Of a stretch of 64,000 nucleotides of DNA, positions 1 through 12,240 are shown in pieces. The position numbers and the translations under genes are program-made. The notes under the pieces were generated by a model that did no database searches, was not told the DNA's origin, and saw only the letters and a program-made list of their open reading frames with translations. Numbering within the stretch: the first letter of the stretch is position 1; every line of letters starts with the position of its first letter. Source of the DNA: Ilex aquifolium (taxonomy: Eukaryota; Streptophyta; Magnoliopsida; Aquifoliales; Aquifoliaceae); assembly GCA_951799425.1 (NCBI GenBank), contig OX637399.1, forward strand, positions 35,561,701 to 35,625,700, given 5' to 3'.

Positions 1-1440
1 TCTGAAAACATTTTGTTTAAACACAGAGGTAAATGATGAAATGAAGTAGAGAAGGATAGAATATATGGCCCTTATTAGAGGTGAAATTATGTGGGAAATC
101 CATTGCCTCCATACTGCTGACAGTAGATACACAACCACTACAAACTTTGGTGTATAGGGTTTATGTATCGATCTAGAAAAGATGCCCACGTCAAATACAT
201 GTAGACATGCATACAGAACTGCCTTAGATTTCTTCACATTGCTCCTCTAGAAGAAATTAGTACTGCCAGTGGCTTGAGTTTGTTACCAAACAACATGGAA
301 TCATAAAAATTAGATTACCACCACATAAATCTGGATTTCAAGGCATCCATACAAATCCTACAATTAAATTAATCTAAAAGAGAGAAAAATGACATCCACC
401 CTGCTAAAATCTCTTTTTTTTTTTAGCTTTTCATCTCAGCTTATAATATGAGAAATGAATCAACACATCAAAACTTCCCAAACTCACAAAAGTGGAATCC
501 AGCAAGCCTAAGGCAATAGTGGAGAACCCCAAATTACAACCCAACAAAAAACAAAAGCTTAGTCAATAAATCGAATAAACAAACCTGCCTAAAAGTATGC
601 ACAGCCAACCAAAACATAAATTTGAGCATGTATGTCGTATATTACAAAGCCCGGCTAATTAAACCAAAAATCCAACAACATCGACAAATTTGAGGACTGG
701 ATCTATGAAGTTTGGAATATTATTTTTGATAAAAACGTTTAAATGAAGAAAATAACCAAGCACAAAGCAACAGGCAAGACCTATAAATCCAAAACAGCTT
801 GACATGCTTGGGGTGGGAAGGGTGGGGGCCGGATACAAATCATGCAACTTGTCAACATAAAGACATCTCCAATAGGATTGGAAACTATGCCAATGAGGAG
901 GCACCTGGGCCTCTTACAGTACCCAGCAAACCCTCCTAAAAATGCAGGCATATGTTAGATGTGTCATGTAAATACTAGGACGAATCCTGACAAAAGGCCT
1001 GAAGCAGGATGATTAGAACTCGAGGCATGCTTTCATTAAAATGGGCTGTTGGACTTGGCCAGCTCTATAACCTTAAACTTTGAAGACCTAAATTGAATCA
1101 ATCTAAAAGAATGATAATAAAGAGAAATAATTGAGGAAGAACAAGCCGAATGCTCTCATCTTACACCCCACTCATATTTCAACCTTGATAAGTTACACAG
1201 TTCGAAGGAAACGAGTTGGAATCACATGAATTGAAATAATACTTAGGGTTAAATCTAAAAGAAATTCTTAATAAGCCAGTAAAAATACACTAAGAGGTGC
1301 AAACAAGGGCACACAACCAGAAAACATAACTACCAGTAGACACATAACCAGAAAACCCATGACATTCTCCTAGATGAGGACCCCAAAAAACTGTGACCAG
1401 GGTATTTTGACAATAAGGGCTTGTAATTAGTTTTCTCAAC
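1..1440. other. Intergenic, no gene recognised
   Basis: AT-rich DNA with only short stop-bounded frames. A minus-strand frame of 81 codons at 659-904 is hydrophobic but shows no recognisable family, no splice context and no conserved motif, so I do not call it a gene. Confidence 0.5.
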
Positions 1441-1499
1441 GCTTGTCGGAGGAGGTCTGCACAATGCGGAGTCCAATGGTTCAAACATTAGCCCCATCA

Positions 1500-4400
1500 A
1501 TATGGATTGATAATAGATTTTCACGAAGGCACATCTACTCAAATATAACCATTGTAGGTTGGAATGCGAGAGAAATTAGGAAAGAGAGGAGGTGCAAGGA
1601 AATTTTGATTATGGCAAGTGTGGATATTGTGATATTGCTGGAAACTAAATTAGAAAGAATAGACAGAAATTTTACTAGGGGTAATGAGGGAAGTTAGGCA
1701 TAAGGAATATGCTTCCTTGCCTTCTTCTAGGAGGTCAAGAGTGTGCTAATAATTTGGGAAGAAAAAGTTGTGAGAGGTTTGGAACTGGTTGTTTGAAGTT
1801 TCCCTATCGATACGTTTCGAAAGTTTGAGTGATTGCAAACGGTGACTAACAATAGTGTATGGGCCAAATAGACTATTTTTAGGAGGTTCTTGTGAGAGGA
1901 ATTAGCTAGTCGATGCAGCTTCTATAGTCCTAATTGCTGTCTGAGTGATTTTATTGTTATCACAATTGCATCAGAGAGATTGAATGAGAGCAAGGTTACT
2001 AGAAGTCTAGAAGCATTAGATATCTTGATATTTTCATGTAGAAGTGCATATTAATAGATCCACCTTCATCAAATACTTGATTGACATGGTCTAACGTACA
2101 GAAAATTTGGTGAACATTAAACTGGACAGATTTCTACTTTTTGGTTAGTGGGAGGATTTGTGTCCAAGTGTTATAGACAAGAAGCTTTACCTGGAGTAGT
2201 GTCCAATCATTGTCCAATTGTTTTCAAGAGTCGTCCATTTAGGTGGGAACCTATACCTTTTATTTTTAAAAATATGGGGCCAGACCATCATGATTTTAAA
2301 TGGTAATTTGAGAAATGAAAAATAAATATAGTCTACAGGGATTGGAAGGATTTAATTTGATCAAACAGATTAAGATGATCAAAAACGAACTGAAAACATG
2401 GAATAAAGGCGTGTTTGGAGATGTTAGGGATATCAAGAATATTTGAGTAAGAGATTCATAATTGGATGGGATTGAAATTAATGGTGGTTTGAGGATACAC
2501 TTAGAAAGCAGAGGATTGAAAGTAAGATAAATTTGATGAATAAGTTTTCAAAAATGAGATATGTAGGAAGGAGAATGTGAAAGTTAAGTGACTAAAAGAA
2601 TGAGACAAAAATTCCAAGTAGCTTCATAGAGTTGCAAATGGAATTTGGAAGCTGGAAATTGACGGGTTTTAAATAAACAAACTCAAACTGTCGGTAACAT
2701 TTTTTATTACTTCTCTAGATTGTATTCCTGGAACTGTGCTATACACAGAGTTTTGAATGGATTAGATATGAACCAAATTGAGTCATCTACAGCTACATGG
2801 ATTGAGAGACCTTTCAAAATAGGAAATTAGAGGGCTGGTTTTTTATTGTAGTCATGACAAAGTCCCGGGGCCAGATGGGTCCGATATGTCAACTTATGAA
2901 GATTGTGGGGTATGATAAAAATATGATCTAATGAAAGTGTTTGTGGGTATGAAAGAGATTGTGAACAGGATAATTAATGCTACTTTTATATGTCTCATCT
3001 CTAAAAAAAATGAATTATTTAAGATTATTGTTATCAGGCCAATTTGCTTGGTTACATCATTGAAATAAATTGGGGAAGTGTTGTCTAGAAGATTAAGACA
3101 GGTTTCATGCAATATAATTTCAACTACCCAAAGTGATTTTGTGAAGGGTTGATAAATCCCTTATATAGTCTTAGTGGCTAATGAGAAAGAATATAGGTCA
3201 AGCACAGGAAGGAATCATTTAGGAAGTTTATTTTAAGAAAACTTACGATCACATGGATTGGAGATGCTTGGATCTAGTTCTAGAAAACAAGTGTTTTGGG
3301 AGCAAATGGAGAAGGTGGATATATGGTTGTTTGTCTTCGACTAAATATTTGCTATTGTTAATAGAAAATCAGAACTACTTTAGTGCTTCTAACTTGGCCA
3401 ATGTGATCCTTTATTACCCTTTTTATTTACAATAGGGGTTAATGTATTGAGCAGATTGGTGTAGAGGCATAGAGATTGATCTAGTTGAGAAATTCGTGGT
3501 TCGAAGGGATAGGTATTATATTTATATGGGATGAGCAAAAAATATTTAATTTGAAGGTTATTTGTAATTTTTGGTCTGAAGGTTTAAAAGGCAAGATTAA
3601 GTCATCAGAATTAATGTGTCGCATGATAAGCTTCATAGGTAGGTGGACATTTTGGGTTGCACTTGGGGAAGATGGCCCATAAACAATGTAGACCTACCCT
3701 TAACAAGAAAGGCTAAATCTGCAGGATTTTGGCTGCAGTGATTAGAACAATACGAAAGAGGCTGGAAGGGGGTTTGGTAGGGAAACCCCCCCCCCCCCCC
3801 CCCCCCCTTTTTCTTTTCAAAATACCTCATAAATTATTTTTGTGGGAAGAAGGTGGGAAGGGGAAAAATATCATTGGTGAAGTGGGAACTTGTGTCTTGG
3901 CCAAGGAATAAAGGAGCTCTTGCTTTGGGCATCATTATTGCTAGGAACATTGACTTACTGGGGAGTGATTATCTAGATTTCCTCTTAACGTGAATCTTTG
4001 TGACATAGTATAATTAAAAGTATGGTATCTCATGTGGTTGATTGGGAAAATGCTAAGAGCCCATGAAAAGCTATTTCTCGAGGATTGTTTGACTTGACTC
4101 GACATACCAGATTCGTTGATAGAAATGAGGACTATGTTTGTTTCTAGGACAATGAGCAGAGGAGTGGGAGTACTTTTTCAATACTGGTTCCTTGAGTTGT
4201 GTTGTTACACCCATGCTCATAATGCCACTCTTGCTTCTATGGCATGCTCATCTTCTTTTACCATTACTTCGAACTTTAACTTGTGCAGATATCTTAATAT
4301 CAGGGAGGTTGAGTTTGCATCCCTTGCTTCTTCATAAAGATGGGTTGATTTTAAGATAACCAATTTCTGGTACAAGGGTGTTTGATTTTAAGATAATCAT

Positions 4401-4560
4401 GGGTAGAAGGATGTGTAAGAAAAGTGTGGTACTGGCAATTTTCTTGGTCTATGGTTAGAGAGTAATACAATAATTTTTACAGATAAGTTCGAGGAAAAAA
4501 TTTAGTTGTGGGAAAGAATTAGATTAGGCTTCTATTTGGTGTTTGTGAGAGGTAATCTTT
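1500..4560 (+). mobile_element. Degenerate LINE (L1-type) retrotransposon, copy A
   Basis: Broken frames on the plus strand follow the order of a plant L1 ORF2. About 1540-1700 has an endonuclease start (WNAREIRKERR, then DIVILLETKLE). About 2860-3440 has reverse transcriptase pieces (GPDGSDM; ISKKNELFK; VLSRRLRQV; DWRCLDLVLENKCFGSKW). About 3640-3910 has the post-RT region (WAL/LGCTWG, IRKRLEG, FKIP, LWEEGGKG), and 4110-4340 has its downstream part (NFNLCRYLNIREVE). Frameshifts and stops are frequent throughout. No target duplication or poly-A tail could be assigned, so both ends are approximate. It is an old, non-functional copy of the same general family as the relic at 21.4-23.4 kb. Confidence 0.85.
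3786..3807 (+). repeat. 22-nt poly-C homopolymer
   Basis: An uninterrupted run of 22 C inside the LINE relic, just before the stretch encoding its FKIP motif. Such a run is rare in AT-rich plant DNA and is a likely place for length error in an assembly. Confidence 0.9.
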
Positions 4561-4599
4561 TCGCTTGTTTTCTCCTTTTCTTGATGTTTAGGATGACTA

Positions 4600-6850
4600 C
4601 ACATCTTCATGTATCGACTATGGCTTATGAAAAAATTAATCTAAATCTTGGATGAACGTTAATATCAGATATTTCTGGTAACAGTGAAAAGGCTTTCATC
4701 ATGTACCCAAAGGAATAAATACATTTTGGTATGCCAAGTTCAGATTATACAACATACTCTGCATAAAAATAGGTCCTTCCATAAATCTTTCGTACTTATC
4801 TTCCATTACCTACAAGTTTTTAAATCTTTGATATAGGTCTTTCTCACAAAATTGTCATGGGCTTAGTAAGACACGCAGCTTCCAATGCATAATTAGTGAT
4901 GATTTCAATATCAGGACATAGCATCTTTTTTTAACTGTAAAAATCAGCACATCCAACTAAGCACCCAACACTCCTAAGCAACCGACAAAAGGATCCAGCA
5001 TCGCCGGCTCAACAGTATATTCAAAAAAGCATGGGCTTTAAGCCCTACATATTAAAAAGGCCCCAAATTTTAGAGTTCAATAATTAGATATAGATCAATG
5101 ATTAAAACTCATTATAATTTAGCTTAACAAAAAAAACTCCTGAAACTCTTATCATATGATTTCAATTTCAGAAAAACAAAAGGAATTAAGACTCGCACAG
5201 AGACTGTCATACAGAAAGAGAGAGAGAGAGATAGAGAACCTGGGATGCGTGTGGCTTGTGGCTTCGAAGAAGAAGGCGGCGAGAGAGGCGAGAGTCTCTG
5301 AGACTCGAAGAGGAGGAGGCGCTAGGGATCAATCGACTGAGAAGAAGAAGAAGAAAGAGGCGAGTCTCTCCGACACTCGAAGAGGAGGATGCGCCAGGAA
5401 TTTTAGGATTTTTGTGCACACATTAACATGTGTATATTTTTTAAAAAAATTATACATGTGGATCGAGTCGGCTTGGGTTTAGGAATGTAAAAATTTTATG
5501 AGTATTTTGTATTTCTATCCGAAAAATAAAAAATCATTGATTGGGTATGGGAAAATTTAAACACCCCTAGTTGAAAAATTAAGTTAATAAAATAAAATAT
5601 AAAATTTAGGTTCAAAAGTGTAGTCTATCTCACACATACACATTTTAAATGACAGAAAAATGTTTAATATATCTTAGATGTCTAAATTATTAAAAAAAAA
5701 ATAAAAATTATGTGACACCACGTTGTAACATTGAATATCTTTACTATGACAGTACCTTATAACGATTTACTCATAATTTGACAAATTAAAAAATGCATAA
5801 AATATAGAATAACACATATATTACATTTAATCTTTGCGTGTCATCCAGTAATCAATTTGTCTTACTTAATCGGTTTCATGGATAAAGACTCGACTGTGAG
5901 GGATGAGTTGAGACTACAATTATTACGAGATGTTCAAACACTTCGATTATTTGGATGGAATGAGCCACAGCAGGGTCGGGCTTAGGTCTAACCATTAAAA
6001 TAGTCACCTAGAACCCACAAAATTTGTGACCCTAATTTAATTTTCAGTCTTTAGTTCAACTTTATGTTATGAGACATTTTTGAATGGACAAAGTTAAAGG
6101 CTCAATATATTTCACAAGTCTATATAAGTCTTATAAACAAGTCCACGTAAACCTCATATCCTAAAATATAACAAATCCTTCTAAAAAACTATAAAAATAA
6201 CGACTTCTAGCTTTAAAAGTTACAATCATTTTCGATTCTTTTCACTATTTTTTCCTTTACTTTCACCACCTCTCTTCAACTCTTTCTCTGTCTCCCACTC
6301 TCATTGTCTTACTTTGATTCTTTGTTATTATCTCTAACTTTCTTGCTGTCACGTTAAGTATTTGTTCAATTTATTAATGTGTAAGATCTTGACTTTACAA
6401 TTGCATCCAATTTATTATTTGATCCCGCCCCGATCTCAAAACTCCTGAAAACAAATCATACCACAACTTTCTATAAAATGTCTAATATTTATTAAAAAAA
6501 TTATTATCTTCCTAAAATATTAAATGAACTCATGTAAAATTCTTGCTTTAGGCCTCAATTTGTGTTGGGCCACCTCTAGGATCTAGCAAAAATAAAGACT
6601 TCCCCAACAAGTACTAAAGATCTCATAAATTGATAAATATCAATCCCCAAAAAGAGAAATACATAAACCTCAGAAAATTTCAGTTCCTGACATGATTACA
6701 AAATGCCTAACAAATTAAATGGTCCAAATTTAATCCAGGTGAAACACTATACAAGTGATAATGGGATGTGAGAGACGTACGAAAGTGACTATTAAAAGTT
6801 AATTCAAAAAATACAGTATCCTAAATTGCACAAATATTATATATGAATGT
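4600..6850. other. Intergenic; GA-rich tract at 5205-5400
   Basis: No gene family recognised. At 5205-5400 a GA/GAAGAA-rich tract gives long open frames on both strands. The minus-strand frame (5207-5419) is Ser/Leu/Arg-rich, as expected from low-complexity DNA or from a 5' UTR, and I cannot distinguish these. The rest is AT-rich with no supported feature. Confidence 0.45.
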
Positions 6851-7037
6851 TTATAGGAACTATTAACTAAGGGTGCGTTTGGTAACGTTTTCGTTTTTAT
6901 GTTTTTTTTTATAAAAAAAATAGAACAAAATTTTATTTTTTTTGTGATAAAAATTAAAAATATAGAACATGTTTGGTAGTAATTTATATTTATAAAATTA
7001 TAAAAACAAAAATAAAAAACATATTTGGTATTATACC

Positions 7038-7335
7038 AAATATTCACCACCCAAACCCCACCAACAGAGGGCATTGACTACCCAAAACCACCACCCAACC
7101 CCACTGACCACCCAAGCCCACCACCGAAACCCACCCCCAACCTCACCACCGAGACCCACAACCCACCCCCACCACTGAAAACCACCACCACAACCACCCC
7201 ACAGACCACCAAAACCCACAACCACCCACACCACTGAAAACCACCACTCAACCCCACCAACGAAAACCCACGCCCAAAAACCCACCCCCACTCCCGAAAT
7301 CCACCAGCCCAAACCCCCGAAAATCCACCACCCAC
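7038..7335 (+). repeat. CCACC/CCAAAACC-rich low-complexity tract
   Basis: About 300 bp of CCACCACC, CCCCAAC and AAAACC variants with strong strand asymmetry (C and A on plus, almost no G). It gives spurious Pro/Thr-rich and Gly/Trp-rich frames on opposite strands. It lies inside the MITE-like composite. Confidence 0.8.
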
Positions 7336-7374
7336 CTATATATACAGATAATACACATAGATCTATGGCTTGAG

Positions 7375-7635
7375 AAGACGACTAAGAGGGGCAATGGCAT
7401 GTGTTTCCCCCCTTTTTCTGCTTCGTCTTCATGTGTAAGCATCTCTTTCCCCTTTTTCTGCATCGTTTTCGTCTTTGGCATCGAGAGAGAGAGAGAGATG
7501 ACTAAGAGGGGCGATGGCGATGGCTTCGTCTTTAACATCGAGAGACAGAGGAACTAAGAGGGGCGATGGCTTCGCTTCGTCTTCCGTCTTTGGCATCGAG
7601 AGAGACAGAGAGGCGACTGTGAGGGGTGAAAGAGA
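7375..7635 (+). repeat. GA-rich minisatellite, about 3-4 units
   Basis: Degenerate units share GACTAAGAGGGGCGATGGC, then CTTCGTCTTT, then GGCATCGAGAGAGA. Copies begin near 7379, 7499 and 7553, and the GGCATCGAGAGAGA part recurs near 7478 and 7591. The array sits inside the MITE-like composite and explains the overlapping open frames there. Confidence 0.6.
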
Positions 7636-7952
7636 GATATATGGACTTTTATACTCAAAGCAAAAAAATTCATATTTTGTTGCTAAGGAGGATCGAAGCC
7701 AAGACCCCATTAAATCCCTCTATCAATCGTGCGTTTGTTTTTTTTTTTTTGATGTTTTCAAAAACATCATTTTGGATGTTTTCATATTTTAGCCTTGTTT
7801 GGAAAACAAAGCAATTAAAAAAAAACGAAAACATTCACCAAAATATGTTTTTATTTTTTTTTTAAGCATAAAATGAAAACAAAAACAAAAAAAAACAAAA
7901 ACTACCGGTTACCAAACGTTACTGAGAAAGCGATGAAGATAGTAGAATTTAC

Positions 7953-8180
7953 CTAGCAGTGACAACGATAGGGGTTTGATTGAGAGCTTTCAGAGATGTC
8001 AATCAATGTACAGTTCAGTAAAAATTTGGGTCGGGGAGAAGGGAACCCTAACATCGGAAGAGAAGACGAGGATGACAGAATGGTTAGCTGAAGCCCTTGA
8101 ATGGCAGCCCGTGGTTTTCGCTTGCAGAAAGAAAGAGGGATGTGGAAACATGTCCTAGGCGAATTAGAAACCAAATTTTT
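7953..8180 (-). other. Possible 5' UTR exon of a minus-strand gene
   Basis: Read on the minus strand this is balanced-composition sequence ending in TGCTAG followed by GTAAATTC, a good splice donor. It carries a 73-codon frame closed by TAG exactly at that junction, as an upstream ORF would be. The MITE-like composite would then lie in the following intron. No downstream coding exon was found, so this is only a suggestion. Confidence 0.2.
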
Positions 8181-8279
8181 TCCTGGGAAAAAGCAAATTA
8201 GAAAACGAATCGGAAAAAGTGGTTCATTTTTATCACAGAGCTTATTATTGAATTTGAGATGAAATAATTTTTTTTTATG

Positions 8280-8765
8280 GAGAATGTACTAATATGGTTG
8301 CTGAGTACAGAGCTTGCTTGATGGACTGAAGTTGGTTGAGCATTATGGTTTGACTGTGTATAAGCTTGACATTGAATTAGATTCTCAAGTGCTTGTTGAT
8401 ATGGTGCTTGGAAAGGTTGAGAAATCTTGGAAATTGTGGAGGCTTGCACAAGAAATTCTGGGGCGGCTAAGGGGATTTAATTTTCGGATTTCCCATGTTT
8501 ATAGAGAAGCGGATGGAGTGGCGGACTGTTTGGCCAATCGAGCTGTGTTTGATAGATGCTCCACTGATTTTACTTCATCAGTGCCTCTGCCTACTGCTGT
8601 TAAGCTTCTGTTGGTGCAGGATCGCAGCAAAGGATGCTGAGGAGAAAGAAGGCGACAGTTGTATAAATTTTGTTCTATTGATGTAATTTTTAAGGGATTT
8701 GGCAAAGCTGTGATCCTTTTCATACTTGTAATTATTTTTTGAAAGTGCAATAAAATGTTCCTTAA
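8280..8765 (+). pseudogene. RNase H domain fragment, probably LINE 3' end
   Basis: The plus strand encodes an RVT_3-type RNase H tail: GECTNMVAEYRA, then after a one-base frameshift at about 8314 LDGLKLVEHYGL, LDIELDSQVLVDMV, WRLAQEIL and FRISHVYREADGVADCLANRA, stopping at 8638-8640. The acidic residue in LDSQ and the HVYREAD/VAD block match the family. The upstream half of the domain is missing. An A-rich tail with AATAAA near 8750 follows, as at LINE 3' ends. A host RNase H-like gene fragment is the alternative. Confidence 0.65.
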
Positions 8766-9349
8766 CAAAATAAAAATTAGTCTGTCCAATTGATTATGGT
8801 TGTTTACAGTGTAGTGAAAGATACCACATGCAATGTCTATACGAGACAATTAGGGATTATAATAAGAAATTAAATCAGAATAATTGGTTACACTTATTAT
8901 CCTTAATGTATCAGCTATCATTGTTTTTTTCTTTCGTGAGGATTAGCTTTGGACAACAATTTCGTAAATAGCGTGGCTTCATTATACAAGCAAGGTAACT
9001 GAAATGAGACATCGAAATCGAGTGAGTGAAATAAGGATTTTAAGGATGTTCCCTGCCTAATATATGGCAATTGATAACAAAGCAGAGAATTGAAAAAACT
9101 CTTAAGTCAGGGTCCTCTGTAGTTCTTAACCTCTGAAGTTGGTAAAGTTTGGGCAATATAAGCCGCAAACTTTATCGATTTATCGATTGCATCAATGTCA
9201 ATGGGCTGCATGGCTATTTTTCAGCTGTACGATATTAATCTGTAACTCGATCATCCCAAACTCTTACCAAATCTAAGCTTCAGAGGACCCCAACGTGAAG
9301 AAATTCAACTTCCCTTCTGACTTTTGTTCCCAGATTGACTTGTATTTAA

Positions 9350-9477
9350 TAAAGTTTGTAGAAAGCCTTGATGACTCAGCTAGGTAGATAAAGGTGTGAA
9401 TAAGAACCTCCCTCCTAAACTTTCCAAGGTACAAATAAAAAAAAAAAAAAAAAAAAAAGAACCTCCCTCCTATAAAG
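9350..9477 (+). promoter_or_regulatory. Proximal promoter of the MYB60-like gene
   Basis: A TATA-like TATAAAG at 9471-9477 lies 98 bp before the start codon. Upstream are AAAG cores, the Dof-factor binding motif: TAAAG at 9350-9354, GAAAG at 9361-9365 and TAAAG at 9389-9393. Clustered AAAG motifs are known to drive guard-cell expression of Arabidopsis MYB60; their function here is inferred. A run of about 27 A at 9432-9458 separates them from the TATA box. Confidence 0.45.
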
Positions 9478-9574
9478 AAGCCTCTTGTGTATGAAGACTC
9501 ATGTTCATGTCACTATTTGAGAGCTCCATACGAGCTTAGACGGAGAAAAAACCAGGAGGAGGAGAGAGAGAGCC

Positions 9575-10840
9575 ATGGGAAGGCCTCCTTGCTGCGATAA
9601 AGTAGGTATCAAGAAAGGTCCATGGACCCCTGAAGAAGATATCATCCTAGTCTCCTACATTCAAGAACATGGTCCTGGAAACTGGAGATCGGTTCCTACG
9701 AATACCGGTAACCCAACGACGTTTTCTTAATTTCCTGCTTATTTTAGCTTGTTTATCTTTTGTATGGTTTTTGTTATCTATTATCAGAAAGATCCCATCC
9801 AAGTTTTGGTAGTTTGGTTTGGAATTTGAAGTTTTCCAAGCACATAAAAAAAAATGGCCCAATGCACGGAGCTCGCACCAATTATGTTCACATATTGTAT
9901 AATTAATCAATATGTTTTCATTTTCTAAAGGGTTGTTAAGGTGCAGCAAAAGCTGTAGGCTTAGATGGACTAATTACCTCAGGCCAGGAATCAAAAGAGG
10001 CAACTTCACCCCACATGAAGAAGGAATGATAATCCATCTTCAAGCTTTACTGGGTAACAAGTAATTTTCAAAACCTCAAATTTCTTCTCAATTTCATTTT
10101 ATATATATTCAATAGTTCACTCTATCAAAATAATTCAGTTAAAAGCTATTTTTTTTATATCTCAATATTTGAACAGATGGGCAGCCATTGCATCTTATCT
10201 CCCACAAAGAACAGATAATGATATAAAGAACTACTGGAACACCCACTTGAAAAAGAAAATCAACAAATTTCATTCAGCATTGGATCCCCAAATGGCATCA
10301 GATTCAAAATCATGTCAGTTTGTATCCAAGAGTTTCAGTGACCGGGACATCGATATTCCCGAGCATGCCTCAAGTCCGAGGTTCAATCAGAACTCTTCTA
10401 TGTATGCCTCAAGCACAGAGAATATTTCAAGACTACTAGAAGGATGGATGAGATCTTCCCCAAAAACTACTCAAAGTGAACCACAAGAAAAATTGCATCA
10501 ACATGTCATTGCAAATTCTGCAGCAGCAACTTCTCTTCATTGTTACCGACCCGAGGTTGAGCAAGAAGAAGGAGATTTGATCTCTAATGAAGAGTTTGAA
10601 TCTATTTTATCATTTGATAACTTGACTAGCATTACATGGGAAAAGTCTTCATGTGATTCTACTCAAAAAGGGTCTCAAGCTGCTGCCACATATGATGATA
10701 TTCATGGGAAGGACCATCTTGTGCCGGAGAGGAAGCCAAGGACAGAGAAAAATCCTCCATTGATGTTTTTTGAGAAGTGGCTTTTGGATGAATCGGCTGG
10801 TCAAGTGGAAGAGATGATGGAACTGCCTCCAATGTTCTGA
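9575..10840 (+). CDS. MYB60: R2R3-MYB transcription factor, MYB60-like
   Basis: Nuclear DNA-binding regulator. Three exons: 9575-9707 (133 nt), 9931-10060 (130 nt) and 10177-10840, with GT-AG introns interrupting codons 45 and 88, the standard R2R3-MYB positions. The protein is 308 residues. It starts [19 protein letters not shown]2 has W17, W37 and W57; R3 has F70, W89 and W108, followed by the [14 protein letters not shown] helix. The C-terminal half keeps blocks I recall from grape and Arabidopsis MYB60 ([49 protein letters not shown]). This is subgroup 1 (MYB30/31/60/94/96), and the C-terminal blocks favour MYB60. MYB60 promotes stomatal opening and is guard-cell expressed in Arabidopsis and grape; that role is inferred here. 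The gene looks intact. Confidence 0.95.
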
Positions 10841-11710
10841 GAAAAGCTCCCTTTTTTCTTTTTTTTGCAAGTTTGACCTACAAATTCAGCTTGAAAAATA
10901 AAAGTAGTAAAACTTAAGTTGTTTGATTGTCTTAGGGTTAGTCTTTTGCTGGGGTTCTAAAAAGTTGGAATCTCTTCCCAAAACGTTTGACTGAACATCT
11001 CTGAATGAAGTAGCTTAAATATTCTTATGTCTTGTCTTGCTTCAAGCTTGATACGTGTAAAGGTAATTTATTTTATTTTAGTGGCTTCTATGTTTTTTTT
11101 TTTTTTATAGAAATTCAAATCCAGAGTTATTAATCAAATGAATTGTAATACACCGAAAACCCAGCTTTGATGGGATTAGACCAACGTGGACAAATGGGTG
11201 TCACCCACATTAAGTAAGAACCTTAAAGAATTGAAAGCTCCCATTTATTTTAGAGCTAATGATGGTCCATCATTTGTTGAAGAGATTTGTAACACATAGT
11301 ATTTCTCTTTGTTAAAACTCTATCACTAACAGAAAAAAGACTGATCATTTAATATTGCTCGCATCAACTCGGAAACTTCCACAGTAGATCTTTTGTTATG
11401 AGAAATATTTTTTTCGATTTAAAATTTTGATTTAATTTGTTAATTTAATAATATTGTAAGTGATATGATGTCAATAAAAAAGTGTATGAGTTACGGTTAT
11501 AGTTGCATAGGACCATGTCAGTTGTCACATTTTTATTTCAAGAAATCAGATGATACTTTTAGATCTTGATAGTATCACTCTTTTTTTTAGTTTGATTTAG
11601 TGTAATATGTTATATTCCAATATATTAAAAACCTATCAAAATGATATAGCTATTAATTAGTCTGAAGTCTATTTTTTGTAAAATAATGTATGAAAATTAC
11701 TTTTGTATCC

Positions 11711-11721
11711 TTCTCTCTCTC

Positions 11722-11768
<47 letters not shown>

Positions 11769-11783
11769 CTCTATATATATATA
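11711..11783. repeat. Compound (CT)n (AC)n (AT)n microsatellite
   Basis: CT repeats run into about 13 AC units and then AT units with short interruptions. Confidence 0.95.
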
Positions 11784-12103
11784 GGTATAGATGTGTATGC
11801 AGTAATTTGACTTTTTATATTTGTATAAATTTTTAGGAAGAAACAACTAAAGATTTCAAAAAATTACAAGCATTATCTCCTTTTTATATTGAAGTAATGA
11901 CCTGGTTAATAATTCTACTTTAGTCCAAACTTTTAGGGACGAAGTAGGCAAAGTATCACTTACTCAAACTACAAAAGGGAAAATATGATTTACCTTTGTT
12001 ATTATTGTTGTTGTAGTCATTATTGTTATTGTAAGTGAGCAATTTATTATTTTCATGAAATCGAAGTCCTATTACTAAATTATTATTGCTACTATCTCTG
12101 TTA

Positions 12104-12129
12104 AATATATATATATATATATATATATT
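12104..12129. repeat. (AT)n microsatellite
   Basis: Uninterrupted AT dinucleotides, about 13 units. Confidence 0.9.
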
Positions 12130-12240
12130 ATGGTGATGAAATGAAGATGGATGAGGTGTTTACCAAGTATTGAGTCAAGGATGGGACTTAATGGTAGAGA
12201 AAAATAGAAGTAAGAGCCATATAAGTGAAATGGAATAGTG

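Larger units (their letters stand above)
6871..7920. mobile_element. MITE-like composite, non-autonomous DNA element
   Basis: The left end reads GGGTGCGTTTGGTAACG. The right end reads GGTTACCAAACGTTACTGA, whose reverse complement shares GTTTGGTAAC with the left end at the matching position. Both ends continue into poly-pyrimidine or poly-purine tracts (TTTTCGTTTTT on the left, AAAAACAAAAAC on the right), so the terminal inverted repeats are clear but imperfect. The interior of about 1 kb holds a CCACC-rich segment and a GA-rich tandem array and no transposase. The ends resemble hAT or PIF-type MITE ends. I could not define a target duplication, so the superfamily is not assigned. Confidence 0.55.
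10900..12235. other. Intergenic downstream of MYB60-like gene
   Basis: AT-rich sequence. A possible polyadenylation signal (AAATAAAAG) lies near 10894-10904, just past the MYB stop. Apart from the two microsatellites listed separately I see no gene or element here. Confidence 0.5.

Noticed and set aside
7025..7335. Pro/Thr-rich and Gly/Trp-rich open frames on both strands
   Set aside because: Both come from the same CCACC-rich low-complexity tract and have no gene context.
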